Below are positions 8,314-16,166 of a DNA stretch of 64,000 nucleotides, piece after piece. The notes below the pieces were generated by a model. That model was not told the origin of the DNA. It saw nothing but the letters and a program-made list of their open reading frames with translations, and searched no databases. Each line of letters begins with the position of its first letter. Within the stretch, counting starts at the first letter, position 1. The stretch spans positions 1-64,000 of the forward strand of contig NZ_JPYO01000029.1 in assembly GCF_000757485.1 (NCBI RefSeq), given 5' to 3'. This DNA comes from Achromobacter sp. RTa. GTDB taxonomy: Bacteria; Pseudomonadota; Gammaproteobacteria; Burkholderiales; Burkholderiaceae_B. The translations under genes were made by a program, and so were the position numbers.

Positions 8314-8780
8314 TTGAGCTCCTCCTGCTCCGTACTTGCACGGATACCTGGTTGCCGGTGACCGACCGGCGCGGACCGTTACCCCCCAGCCCTCCGGACA
8401 ATGACGAAAGGCGTGGGACTTTCGTATTGGTACGGAATGATTGCGCCGTCCTAGGCACATCGATATCGGCTAAACGGGCGACCGGATCCGGGAGGACGAA
8501 CCTGGGCCGTAACAAGTCCGGCCAAATATGCGGATAACGCAAACTGGACCATGCATATGGACGAAGCGGAATGCCTGGGAGGAAACGCGCAAGCTGAAGA
8601 ACTCAACTCAATGGATGGGGATGCCTGCCCGCGGCTCGGGCAACTTCCCTAGCGCACCCGAGCGACGCGGCGGGCCCGGATTTTTGCAAGCCTGTCAAAA
8701 GGCTGAATGAGGTTTTTTCGGCCATACTATTCCGGCCGCCGGGCGCTACCCGGCTCCATTCGTCTTACGGAGACAGAATC
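8314..8780. other. Intergenic region without a recognisable gene
   Basis: This 467-bp stretch separates the divergent secreted-protein pair and the ABM monooxygenase gene. It must hold promoters for both. Short frames in it have no ribosome site or family resemblance. A weak hairpin (AGCCT/AGGCT) near 8688-8703 with a later T6 is seen but is not convincing as a terminator. Confidence 0.5.
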
Positions 8781-9071
8781 ATGATCCAGGAGATTGCCAG
8801 CATCCATGTCCGCGAAGGGCAGGAAGCGTTGTTCGAAGCCGGCGTGGCGCAGGCGAAGCCGCTGTTCCTGCGAGCCCGCGGATGCCACGGCATGGAGCTG
8901 TACCGCAGCATCGAACAGCCGCAGCGCTATACGCTGGTCGTGGACTGGGAAACCGTGGAGAACCACATGGTGGATTTCCGCGAGTCCACGGATTTCCAGG
9001 AATGGCGCAAGCTGGTGGCGGGCTTTTTCGTCGAGCCGCCGCAAGTGCACCATGAACAGAAGGTGCTTTGA
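8781..9071 (+). CDS. Antibiotic biosynthesis monooxygenase (ABM) domain protein
   Basis: 96 residues, a single ABM (dimeric alpha/beta barrel) domain. It begins IQEIASIHVREGQEALFEAGV, then CHGMELYRSIEQPQRYTLVVDWETVENHM and DFRESTDFQEWRKLV, the usual order of the ferredoxin-like fold. Members range from quinol monooxygenases and heme-degrading enzymes to proteins with no known substrate; this short stand-alone form cannot be assigned further. GGAGA precedes the ATG by about seven bases. It is convergent with the MazG-like gene, with the stop codons three bases apart. Confidence 0.85.
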   Translation: MIQEIASIHVREGQEALFEAGVAQAKPLFLRARGCHGMELYRSIEQPQRYTLVVDWETVENHMVDFRESTDFQEWRKLVAGFFVEPPQVHHEQKVL

Positions 9072-9074
9072 AGC

Positions 9075-9434
9075 CTAGGGGGTATCGGGCGGATCGTCGT
9101 ACTTGCGCGCGCTGCCGCGAAAACGGTCCGCCGGATATTTCCGCGCGTTCTTCACCATCTTGTCCGCCACCGCCTCGGCGATATCGATGCCCAGCTGATC
9201 CGCCAGCGCGACCAGGTACATCTGCACGTCGGCGATCTCGTCCGCCGCATCGGCCAGCCGCTCGGGCGGCATGCTGCGCGACTCGGCCTCGGTCAGCCAC
9301 TGGAACAGCGACACCAGCTCCCCCGCTTCGCCGGCCAGGGCCATGGCCAGGTTCTTCGGCGAATGATAGGGCTGCCAATCCCGCTCCGCCGTGAACCGGC
9401 GGACGGCCAATCTGATCTGTTCCAGGTCGGACAT
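9075..9434 (-). CDS. MazG-like nucleotide pyrophosphohydrolase (dCTPase/RS21-C6 type)
   Basis: 119 residues, an all-alpha NTP pyrophosphohydrolase of the MazG/RS21-C6 type, which hydrolyses non-canonical or excess dNTPs to dNMP and pyrophosphate. The metal-binding acidic residues are in ALAGEAGELVSLFQW and ADEIADVQMYLVALAD (ExxE and ExxD motifs), with W20 and H24 in the substrate region (ERDWQPYHSPKNLAM). GGAGG-type sequence (AGGAGGCGGG) precedes the ATG at 9434. It is followed by an ABM gene on the opposite strand; the exonuclease gene lies upstream on the same strand, 27 bp away. Confidence 0.88.
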   Translation of the reverse strand: MSDLEQIRLAVRRFTAERDWQPYHSPKNLAMALAGEAGELVSLFQWLTEAESRSMPPERLADAADEIADVQMYLVALADQLGIDIAEAVADKMVKNARKYPADRFRGSARKYDDPPDTP

Positions 9435-9461
9435 CCCGCCTCCTGATATGAAATAGGCGCT

Positions 9462-10082
9462 TCAGGCCGCCCCGAGCCGCGCGCTTGCCGCGAGCGCCAC
9501 GGCTACCGTGGTGCGCACGTCGGCCAATGCCCGGTGAGTGGGGTCCGAGGCGCCGACATGGCGCGCCAGGATCTCCAGCTTGTGCGACGGCAGTTCGGGC
9601 CAGGCGCGCCGGGCCAACGCCAGCGTGCAGTGGGTGGCGTTCGAAAACGGCATTCCGGTCTGATCCGCCGCAGCGCCCAGAAAGCGCCGGTCGAACGACG
9701 CATTGTGGAAGAACACGGGCAGGTCTTCCACGAACTCCAGGAAGGAAGAAAACGCCTGCACCACCGGCACGCCATGGCGATCGACTTCCGCCTGCGTGAT
9801 GCCGGTCAATCGCGTGATGAAAGACGGGACGGGACCGCGCGTGCGCACCACCTGCGTGTATTCCCGTTCCATCGAGCCGCCAGCGTCCACGCGCACCGCG
9901 GCGAATTCCAGGATCTCGCAGGTGGCCGTGGACAGGCCGGTGGTTTCCAGGTCGGCGACGATGAACGGGCCGCGCAATGCCCTCAGCGCTTCGCCCAGGG
10001 CCTCGGCGCCAGCCTTGCGCCCCGCAGCCGCCCGGACGGGCGCGGCGGCGCCCGAGCGCGCCCGCCGGTAGAAAAACGTCAC
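9462..10082 (-). CDS. DnaQ-like 3'-5' exonuclease (DEDDh family)
   Basis: 206 residues. All three exonuclease motifs are visible: FIVADLETTGLS (ExoI, D and E), FFHNASFDRRFL (ExoII, D) and THRALADVRTTVAV (ExoIII, H and D), which makes it a DEDDh enzyme. It is shorter than DNA polymerase III epsilon and more like stand-alone PolC/epsilon-like exonucleases, possibly acting in repair or RNA trimming. A GTG start at 10082 is chosen; it lies four bases after the stop of the DUF1653 gene and has GGAG upstream, which implies translational coupling. A longer open frame upstream overlaps the DUF1653 gene and is rejected. Confidence 0.85.
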   Translation of the reverse strand: MTFFYRRARSGAAAPVRAAAGRKAGAEALGEALRALRGPFIVADLETTGLSTATCEILEFAAVRVDAGGSMEREYTQVVRTRGPVPSFITRLTGITQAEVDRHGVPVVQAFSSFLEFVEDLPVFFHNASFDRRFLGAAADQTGMPFSNATHCTLALARRAWPELPSHKLEILARHVGASDPTHRALADVRTTVAVALAASARLGAA

Positions 10083-10086
10083 GGCC

Positions 10087-10311
10087 CTACTCCGCCGGCC
10101 GCAGCGGCGCGAAACGGGGCGAGCCGTCGGCCAGCTTCCCGAAGAACAGCGCCGCGGGGCGCACCCACAGCCCGCGCTCGTGGGGCCACAGGTGCTCGTA
10201 CACCACCATGGATTCCTCGGTTTCGGAGTGTCGGGCGGTGCCCACGTAGAGGTACAGGCCGCCCTTGTAGTGGCGGTGCGAGGCAAGAGCCAGGGCTTCG
10301 GATTCGGTCAT
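10087..10311 (-). CDS. DUF1653 domain protein
   Basis: 74 residues from the ATG at 10311. It carries the DUF1653 signature: HRHYKGGLYLYVGTARHSETEE, then VVYEHLWPHERGLWVRPAALFFG. This small beta-rich domain is widespread in bacteria and resembles SH3-like folds; its biochemical role is unknown. No clear ribosome site precedes the ATG, and a TTG at 10377 would add 22 residues, so the start is uncertain. It is the first gene of a unit with the exonuclease. Confidence 0.75.
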   Translation of the reverse strand: MTESEALALASHRHYKGGLYLYVGTARHSETEESMVVYEHLWPHERGLWVRPAALFFGKLADGSPRFAPLRPAE

Positions 10312-10332
10312 GGAAGATCGCGCAAATGGCGC

Positions 10333-10362
10333 GGCCCGGGCGGGAAGGTTCCTGCCCGGGCC
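10333..10362 (-). terminator. Hairpin after the GST gene
   Basis: A nine-base-pair stem, GGCCCGGGC (10333-10341) with GCCCGGGCC (10354-10362), has an inner GGAA/TTCC pairing in the loop. It sits 60 bp downstream of the GST stop and just upstream of the DUF1653 start on the same strand. It lacks a U-tract, as many GC-rich terminators do. Confidence 0.5.
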
Positions 10363-10422
10363 TGCGGGTTCAGACAATACCGTCTTTATAGCGCATCGGA
10401 GCGGCGGCGCCGGGACGGCACC

Positions 10423-11133
10423 TCACGCCGCATCCAGTTCGCGATAGCGGCGGAAGATGCCTTCCCCGAAAGGCAGGCGCCTGCCGCTTTCGAAATAGGG
10501 CTGCAATTCCGCCAGCGCCGCCACGCGCGCATGCAGCGCCATGACTTTCGGATAGCCCGCGGCCAGCGTGGCCATGCGCTTGGGAAAGGCATAGAGCAGG
10601 CCGTCGACCAGATGGAACAAGGACAGGTCCACGTAGGTCCAGCCCTTGCCGCCTGCCAGCCAGGCATCGTGCCCGTCCAGCACCGATTCGAAGTACCCCA
10701 GGAATTTGGGCATCCGCTCTTCGCGGAAGCTGCGCGCGCGCCGCGCCGCCTCTTCCTTCTGCTCTTCGTAGTATTCGCTGGCGGAGATGGGATGGTGGGT
10801 GTCGTGCGCTTCGGCCACCATATCGGCGATGGTGAGCTGCAGCTGGTTCACCCATAGGCGCCCTTCCAGGGACTCCGGCGCCAGGCCGTGCTTTTCACCC
10901 AGGAACAGCAGGATGTTGGCTGTCTGCGCCAGCGTCATCTTCCCCGCGACGAGATAGGGCGGCGCGAACGGCGGATGCCTGCGGGGGGAACTCAGATCCT
11001 CGATCAGGGTGTTTTCGTCCGCGCCCCGTTCGCGCGCGCAATCGCGGTACGGAATGCCGCCCGCTTCCAGCGCCAGGCGCACGAACTCTCCGCGTCCGGG
11101 AATGCCATCCCAATACCAAAGGTCGTAAGTCAT
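10423..11133 (-). CDS. Glutathione S-transferase
   Basis: 236 residues with a thioredoxin-like N-terminal domain (about 1-80) and an all-alpha C-terminal domain (about 88-230). The opening YDLWYWDGIPGRGEFVRLALEAGG and the following LTLAQTANILLFLGEKHGL-like stretch are typical of cytosolic GSTs of the sigma/mu-like group; the Tyr of LWYWD is the probable glutathione-activating residue. The C-terminal WTYVDLSLFHLVDGL matches the N-capping box region. The start is well supported by AGAAGGAGACAGC directly upstream. It follows the GlxA-like regulator gene on the same strand, with a 24-bp gap. The substrate is unknown. Confidence 0.88.
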   Translation of the reverse strand: MTYDLWYWDGIPGRGEFVRLALEAGGIPYRDCARERGADENTLIEDLSSPRRHPPFAPPYLVAGKMTLAQTANILLFLGEKHGLAPESLEGRLWVNQLQLTIADMVAEAHDTHHPISASEYYEEQKEEAARRARSFREERMPKFLGYFESVLDGHDAWLAGGKGWTYVDLSLFHLVDGLLYAFPKRMATLAAGYPKVMALHARVAALAELQPYFESGRRLPFGEGIFRRYRELDAA

Positions 11134-11157
11134 GCTGTCTCCTTCTGTCGATGAAGG

Positions 11158-12240
11158 CTAAGCCGGGAATACGCTGATCTCGCCTTCGTGTCCGGCGGCC
11201 GGCGCGCCGCGGGCCTGCTGGTACTGCCTGGGGGACAGGCCGAAATGCGCGCGGAAGTCGCGCGAAAAATGCGCGCCATCCGCAAAGCCGCAGTCCAGCG
11301 CAATCTGGGTGATGCTGCATGGATTGTTCAATAGCAGCCAACTGCCGTATTCCAGCCGCAGCTGGCGTTGGAAAGCCATGGGCGACATGCCGGTAGCCAC
11401 CCTGAATGCGCGCTCCAGCTGCCTGCGCCCCACTCCGACATACCGCGCGATCGCGTCCAGCGGAGGCGGACTGTCGATGCGCTGCTCCATGAAATGCGCG
11501 GCCTGGCGGACGCGCAGATCCTGGATGCCCGACAGGTCCGTATGGAAATGCGCCTGCGGCACGCGCCCCGGCCGCACGCCCTGGAGCATCATGTGCCGCA
11601 CGGCCTGCTGGGCCTTGTCGCGCCCGCAATGCCGGGCCACCAGGTACAGGCCCAGGTCGATGGCGGCGGTGGATCCGGCGCAGGAAATCAGGTCGCCCTC
11701 GTCCACGAACAGCCGGTCGACAACCACACGCGTCTGCGGAAACCGTTCGCGGAAGGTATCCAGCACGTTCCAATGCACGCAGACCGTGCGCGGACCGATC
11801 ACGTCCGCCTGCGCCAGCGCGAACGTGCCCGTGCAGATGCCCAGCAGGCGGACACGTTGCGCGGCCGCCTGCCGCAGCCAGTCGCGCAGCCGTTCGGGCA
11901 TGCGTTCATTGAAATAGTCGTTGCCGCCGCAAACGGCCACATAGTCGAACTGCGACAGGTCGTCGGGCAGGCTGTCCGCCACGTCGATCGTCAGGCCCGC
12001 GCTGGAGCGGCGCGGCTTGCCGTCCCAGCTCATGACGCGCCAGGCCGTGTGGATCTGGCGGCTGCGCCCGCCATGGTCGCCCGCCAGCCGCAACACATCC
12101 ACCAAACCCGCGAAGGCGGCGAGCGTGAACTGGTCGAGCAACACGATGCCGATCGTCAGCGCGGGTTTCCCCTGAGCAGGCTTGGGCAAGCCGTCTCCAT
12201 AGGGAAACGGCGCGGGCGCGGCGGGCGTTGCGGTATCCAT
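11158..12240 (-). CDS. GlxA-family transcriptional regulator (DJ-1/PfpI plus AraC HTH)
   Basis: 360 residues from the ATG at 12240. The N-terminal half (about 25-190) is a class I amidotransferase-like DJ-1/PfpI domain, with the Cys of LLGICTGTFALAQAD at the nucleophile-elbow position. The C-terminal part (about 225-335) is an AraC double HTH (IARYVGVGRRQLERAFRVATG and ITQIALDCGFADGAHFSRDFRAHFG). Relatives (CdhR, GbdR, ArgR) control amino acid, choline or carnitine use. It is divergent from a PotDABC-type importer plus proline-racemase-family gene with a 137-bp spacer and is the obvious candidate regulator of them. Confidence 0.87.
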   Translation of the reverse strand: MDTATPAAPAPFPYGDGLPKPAQGKPALTIGIVLLDQFTLAAFAGLVDVLRLAGDHGGRSRQIHTAWRVMSWDGKPRRSSAGLTIDVADSLPDDLSQFDYVAVCGGNDYFNERMPERLRDWLRQAAAQRVRLLGICTGTFALAQADVIGPRTVCVHWNVLDTFRERFPQTRVVVDRLFVDEGDLISCAGSTAAIDLGLYLVARHCGRDKAQQAVRHMMLQGVRPGRVPQAHFHTDLSGIQDLRVRQAAHFMEQRIDSPPPLDAIARYVGVGRRQLERAFRVATGMSPMAFQRQLRLEYGSWLLLNNPCSITQIALDCGFADGAHFSRDFRAHFGLSPRQYQQARGAPAAGHEGEISVFPA

Positions 12241-12377
12241 GTCGCAATTATTCAAGTTTATGTCCCGCGCCTTCAAGCTGGTTTTCCCTGGGATCCCCAA
12301 GATTCGCTTGTGGCACCGTATGCGCGCCCTCCGGGATACGCCGGAACGGGCCGACAAATTCACAAGGGGATTCCGAC

Positions 12378-13430
12378 ATGGCAACACTTACCCGCAGCGC
12401 CGTCCGCGCCGCCCTGCTGGGCGCAGGACTGCTCGTGGCCAGCCAGGCGCTGGCGCAGCAGCAGAAAATCACCGTCGCCTGGTACGGCGGCAACTGGGGC
12501 GACGCCTTCCGCACCTGCGTCGCCGAGCCCTACACCAAGGCGACGGGCGTCACCGTGGTGCCGGAGGTCGGAACTTCCACCACGACGCTGGCGAAACTGC
12601 AACAACAGAAAGGCGCGCCCACGATCGACGTCGCCTGGATGGATGGCGGCATCAGCGAACTGGCCGCCGAGGCCGGCGTGCTGGACACGCTGGATCCCGG
12701 CGCCATTCCCAACATGAAGAACGTTATCGACCAGGGCCTGTACCGCAATGGCGGCGCAGCCTATGCCGTCAGTTCCGGCTACTACTCGCTGGGCATCGCC
12801 TACAACACCAAGGACGTGCCGCAGCCGCCGACCAGTTGGAAGGATCTGTGGAAGCCCGAGTACGCCGGCGCCGTGGCCATACCCTCGCCGGCGAATTCGT
12901 CCGGCGTGCCGTTCGTGTTCTTCCTCGCCCGGGTCTTCTCCGTCGACCCGTCCAACCTGGCGCCGTTGTATTCCAAGCTCGCCAGCCTTGATACGGCGCT
13001 GTTCTTCGACAGTTCCGGCGCCGCCACCAACGCCTATCAGAGCGGCGAGGCCATCATCGGCGCGCACTTCAACGTGGGCGCCTGGGACCTGATCGACAAG
13101 GGCCTGCCCATCGGCTTCGCCGTGCCCAAGGAAGGCGCCTGGGCCACCGACGCGCGCCTGCACCTGGTCAAGGGCGCGCCGAACAAGGCCGCCGCGCAGA
13201 AATTCATCGACACCGCCCTGACTCAGGAGGCCGCCGCCTGCCTGGCCACGCGCCTCTACCTGGGCCCCGCAGTCAAGGACGTCCAGGTGCCGAAGGACGT
13301 CGCCCGCAAGCTGCCATGGGGCGCGGACGGTTCGGTCAAGAACCTCAGCCTGTTCGACTGGAACATCATCAACAGCCGCCGCGCCGAGGTCACGGACGCC
13401 TGGAACCGCCAGGTTGCCCGCAAGCGCTAG
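12378..13430 (+). CDS. ABC transporter substrate-binding protein, PotD/PotF-like
   Basis: 350 residues. A signal peptide ends near ASQALAQ (residue about 25). The mature protein starts KITVAWYGGNWGDAF, the typical opening of family 1 (SBP_bac_8/PotD-like) binding proteins for polyamines, opines or similar cationic amines. AAGGGGA lies upstream of the ATG at 12378. It heads a four-gene ABC importer operon followed by a proline-racemase-family enzyme; this context favours a hydroxyproline-, betaine- or amino-acid-like ligand over spermidine, but the sequence does not settle the ligand. Confidence 0.85.
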   Translation: MATLTRSAVRAALLGAGLLVASQALAQQQKITVAWYGGNWGDAFRTCVAEPYTKATGVTVVPEVGTSTTTLAKLQQQKGAPTIDVAWMDGGISELAAEAGVLDTLDPGAIPNMKNVIDQGLYRNGGAAYAVSSGYYSLGIAYNTKDVPQPPTSWKDLWKPEYAGAVAIPSPANSSGVPFVFFLARVFSVDPSNLAPLYSKLASLDTALFFDSSGAATNAYQSGEAIIGAHFNVGAWDLIDKGLPIGFAVPKEGAWATDARLHLVKGAPNKAAAQKFIDTALTQEAAACLATRLYLGPAVKDVQVPKDVARKLPWGADGSVKNLSLFDWNIINSRRAEVTDAWNRQVARKR

Positions 13431-13443
13431 ACCGGGGCCGAAC

Positions 13444-14496
13444 ATGTCCGCATTGCTTACCATCGACGCCGTATCGATGCGCTTTGGCGCCTACCAGGCC
13501 CTCGACCGCATCGACCTGGAAGTCCAGCAGGGAGAATTCGTGGCGCTGCTGGGCCCCAGCGGCTGCGGCAAGACCACGCTGTTGCGCTCGATCGCCGGGT
13601 TCCTGAAGCCCGAGTCCGGCCGCATCCTGATCGAGGGCCAGGACATCAGCCGGCTGGCCGCCCACCACCGGCCGCTGAACACGGTTTTCCAGAACTACGC
13701 CCTGTTCCCGCACATGAGCGTGCTGGAGAATGTGGCCTACGGCCCCCGGCGCCAGGGAGCCTCGCGGCCAGAGGCCGCGGCGCGCGCCCGCTCGGCGCTG
13801 GACATGGTGGGCCTGGCGGACTTCGGCCCGCGCTATCCCCGCGAGATGTCGGGCGGGCAGCAGCAGCGCGTGGCCCTGGCCCGCGCCATCGTGAACCAGC
13901 CCAAGCTGCTGTTGCTGGACGAACCCCTGTCCGCGCTGGACCTGAAGCTGCGCAAGCGCATGCAGCTGGAGCTCAAGCACCTGCAAGCGAAACTGGGGAT
14001 CGCCTTTATCTTCGTAACGCATGACCAGGAAGAGGCCATGACCATGGCCGACAAGGTGGTGGTCATGCACGCGGGCAAAATCGAACAGGTGGGAATGGGC
14101 ACCGATATCTATCGGCAGCCCGCCACGCGTTTCGTGGCCGAATTCATCGGCGAGGCCAACTTCCTGGCCTATTCCGCATCGGGCGACGACACCCTGCTGC
14201 TGGAAGCCCAGAGCCTGCGCGTGCCGCTGCGCGGCAAGACCGCGCCCGCGCGCGGCGTTGCAGTGCTGCGCCCGGAGGACCTGCGCCTGAGCGGCGGCGG
14301 CGCCGGGCCAAGCCTGACCGGAACGGTGACCGACGTGATCAATGTGGGCAGCCACAGCATGATCCACGTGGACATTGGCGGGCAGACCGTGGTGGCGCGC
14401 CACGGCGGCATCGCGCCCTCGAGCCTCGGCCCCGGCGTCGCCGCCACGCTGGCGTTCGAGCCGGAAAATCTGCACCTGATCGGTGAACGGCCATGA
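13444..14496 (+). CDS. ABC transporter ATP-binding protein, PotA-like
   Basis: 350 residues. The nucleotide-binding domain (about 5-235) shows Walker A GPSGCGKTTL, signature MSGGQQQRVALARA, Walker B LLLLDEPLSALD and the H-loop (VTHDQEEAM). A C-terminal TOBE-type domain (about 265-345) follows, as in PotA/FbpC importers. The ATG at 13444 is 13 bp after the binding-protein stop. Its end overlaps the first permease gene by ATGA, which implies coupling. Confidence 0.9.
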   Translation: MSALLTIDAVSMRFGAYQALDRIDLEVQQGEFVALLGPSGCGKTTLLRSIAGFLKPESGRILIEGQDISRLAAHHRPLNTVFQNYALFPHMSVLENVAYGPRRQGASRPEAAARARSALDMVGLADFGPRYPREMSGGQQQRVALARAIVNQPKLLLLDEPLSALDLKLRKRMQLELKHLQAKLGIAFIFVTHDQEEAMTMADKVVVMHAGKIEQVGMGTDIYRQPATRFVAEFIGEANFLAYSASGDDTLLLEAQSLRVPLRGKTAPARGVAVLRPEDLRLSGGGAGPSLTGTVTDVINVGSHSMIHVDIGGQTVVARHGGIAPSSLGPGVAATLAFEPENLHLIGERP

Positions 14497-15341
14497 ACGC
14501 CCGCTCCTGGCAATCGCCCTGCCTGTTGCTGGCGGCGCCGGTCCTGTTCTTCGCCGCCTTCTTCCTGGCCCCCCTTGCGGTGGTCGCGTTGGCAAGCTTC
14601 ACTGGCGGCCCCGACGGCTTGACCTTGACCGCGCAGCAATACATGCGCGTGCTGGCCGACCAATATCACTGGGACGTCATCCTGGTGACCTTCCGGCTGG
14701 CCTTCTTCACCACGGTCGCCTGCGTGATCCTGGGCTATCCCCTGGCCTGGTACCTGGTGCGCGTCGTGCGCTGGAAAGCCTGGCGGCGATTCTGCGTGAT
14801 CCTGCTGGTAGTGCCGCTATTCACCAGCAACATCGTGCGCGCCTTCGGCTGGATGGTGCTGCTGGGCCGCAACGGCCTCGTGAACCAGGCCTTGGTGGGA
14901 ATGGGCGCCGCGGACCGTCCCGTGCGCTTCATCGGCACGGAAACCGGCATTCTGATCGGCATGGTCTACGTGCTGCTGCCTTTCGTGGTGCTGGCCGTGG
15001 GCAACGCGCTGGCCCGCGTCGATCCCGCCTGCGAACAGGCCTCCGCCGACCTGGGCGCAAGCCCCGCCGCCACCTTCTTCCACATCACCTGGCCGCTGAC
15101 GCTGCCTGGCGTGGTATCGGGCGCCATCATCGTATTCACGCTGGCCGTCAGCGCCTACGTCACGCCGGCCCTGCTGTCGGGCGGACGCGTGTCGGTGCTG
15201 TCGATGCTGATCTTCCAGCAGTACAGCACGGTGTTCGACTTCCACTATGGCGGCGCGCTGAGCATGGTGCTGCTGGCGTTCACCCTGATCCTGGTCGCGC
15301 TGGCGAACCGCGCCGCCGTCCTGCCTGGAGCCGCGCGATGA
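14493..15341 (+). CDS. ABC transporter permease, PotB-like
   Basis: 282 residues with six predicted membrane helices. The EAA loop that docks to the ATPase is EQASADLGASPAATFFHITW followed by PLTLPG (about 190-215). The N-terminal helix starts at once (SPCLLLAAPVLFFAAFFLAPL). It overlaps the ATPase gene by four bases and the next permease gene by four bases (ATGA at both ends). Confidence 0.9.
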   Translation: MNARSWQSPCLLLAAPVLFFAAFFLAPLAVVALASFTGGPDGLTLTAQQYMRVLADQYHWDVILVTFRLAFFTTVACVILGYPLAWYLVRVVRWKAWRRFCVILLVVPLFTSNIVRAFGWMVLLGRNGLVNQALVGMGAADRPVRFIGTETGILIGMVYVLLPFVVLAVGNALARVDPACEQASADLGASPAATFFHITWPLTLPGVVSGAIIVFTLAVSAYVTPALLSGGRVSVLSMLIFQQYSTVFDFHYGGALSMVLLAFTLILVALANRAAVLPGAAR

Positions 15342-16129
15342 TACTCCGCCACCTGATACGCCTGTTCGCGCTCGGCGTCCTCGTCTACCTGGCCCTGCCG
15401 CTCGTGGTCATCCTGGGGTCTTCTTTCACCGCCACGCCCTATCTGGCATTTCCGCCGCACGGCTGGACACTGGAGTGGTACCGCACGCTGCTCGTCGAAG
15501 CCGGCTATGTCGCCGCGTTCACGACCAGCACGGTGCTGGCGCTGGCGGCCACGGCCGCGGCGGTGCTGCTGACGGTGCCGGCCGCGCTGGCGCTGGCGCG
15601 GCACGAATTCCCGGGCAAGGCGGCGCTGACCTCCGTGCTGATGTCGCCGCTGGTGCTGCCCCATATCGTCCTGGGCGCGGCGCTGCTGCAATACGGGGCC
15701 TATTTCGGCCTGACGCGCAGCTTCCTGTCCCTGCTGATCGGGCACATCGTCATCATCGCTCCTTTCGTGCTGCGGTCCACGCTGACCCTGCTCACGCCCG
15801 AACAGCGCGCCCTGGAAGAGGCCTCCGCGGACCTGGGAGCCAATCCGTGGACCACATTCTTCCTGGTGGTGCTGCCCCAGATCCGGCCGGGCATCGTCAC
15901 CGGCTCGATCTTCGCGTTCATCTCCTCCTGGATCAACGTGGAGCTATCCATTTTCAACACCACGGCGGACCTGAACACGATCCCCGTGAAGCTCTTCAAC
16001 TATGTGCAATACACGATAGATCCGACCATCGCGGCCGTATCGGGCGCCACGATCGCGGCCGCGGTGATCGCCATCGTCATCCTGGATTTGACCGTCGGGC
16101 TGGACATGCTGTCCGAACGCGGCAAATAA
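15338..16129 (+). CDS. ABC transporter permease, PotC-like
   Basis: 263 residues with six membrane helices. The EAA loop is EEASADLGANPWTTFFLVVL followed by PQIRPG (about 162-188). The start at 15338 overlaps the stop of the previous permease gene; a long in-frame upstream extension through that gene is rejected. It completes the PotDABC-like importer, so the heterodimeric permease is intact. Confidence 0.9.
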   Translation: MILRHLIRLFALGVLVYLALPLVVILGSSFTATPYLAFPPHGWTLEWYRTLLVEAGYVAAFTTSTVLALAATAAAVLLTVPAALALARHEFPGKAALTSVLMSPLVLPHIVLGAALLQYGAYFGLTRSFLSLLIGHIVIIAPFVLRSTLTLLTPEQRALEEASADLGANPWTTFFLVVLPQIRPGIVTGSIFAFISSWINVELSIFNTTADLNTIPVKLFNYVQYTIDPTIAAVSGATIAAAVIAIVILDLTVGLDMLSERGK

Positions 16130-16166
16130 CCCTTCCTCTCTTTCCTACTTGTCTGGAGCCACAGTC

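Noticed and set aside
7799..8542. N-terminal extension of the secreted protein at 7136-7798 through the neighbouring gene
   Set aside because: The signal peptide and ribosome site at 7798 fix the start; the extension overlaps another gene and has no protein-like composition.
8528..8710. Small 60-codon gene in the 8.3-8.8 kb spacer
   Set aside because: No ribosome site, Trp/Arg-rich random composition and no resemblance to known proteins.
14483..15337. Fusion of the two PotB/PotC-like permeases
   Set aside because: The apparent extension is out of frame with the first permease; the genes are separate and overlap by ATGA.
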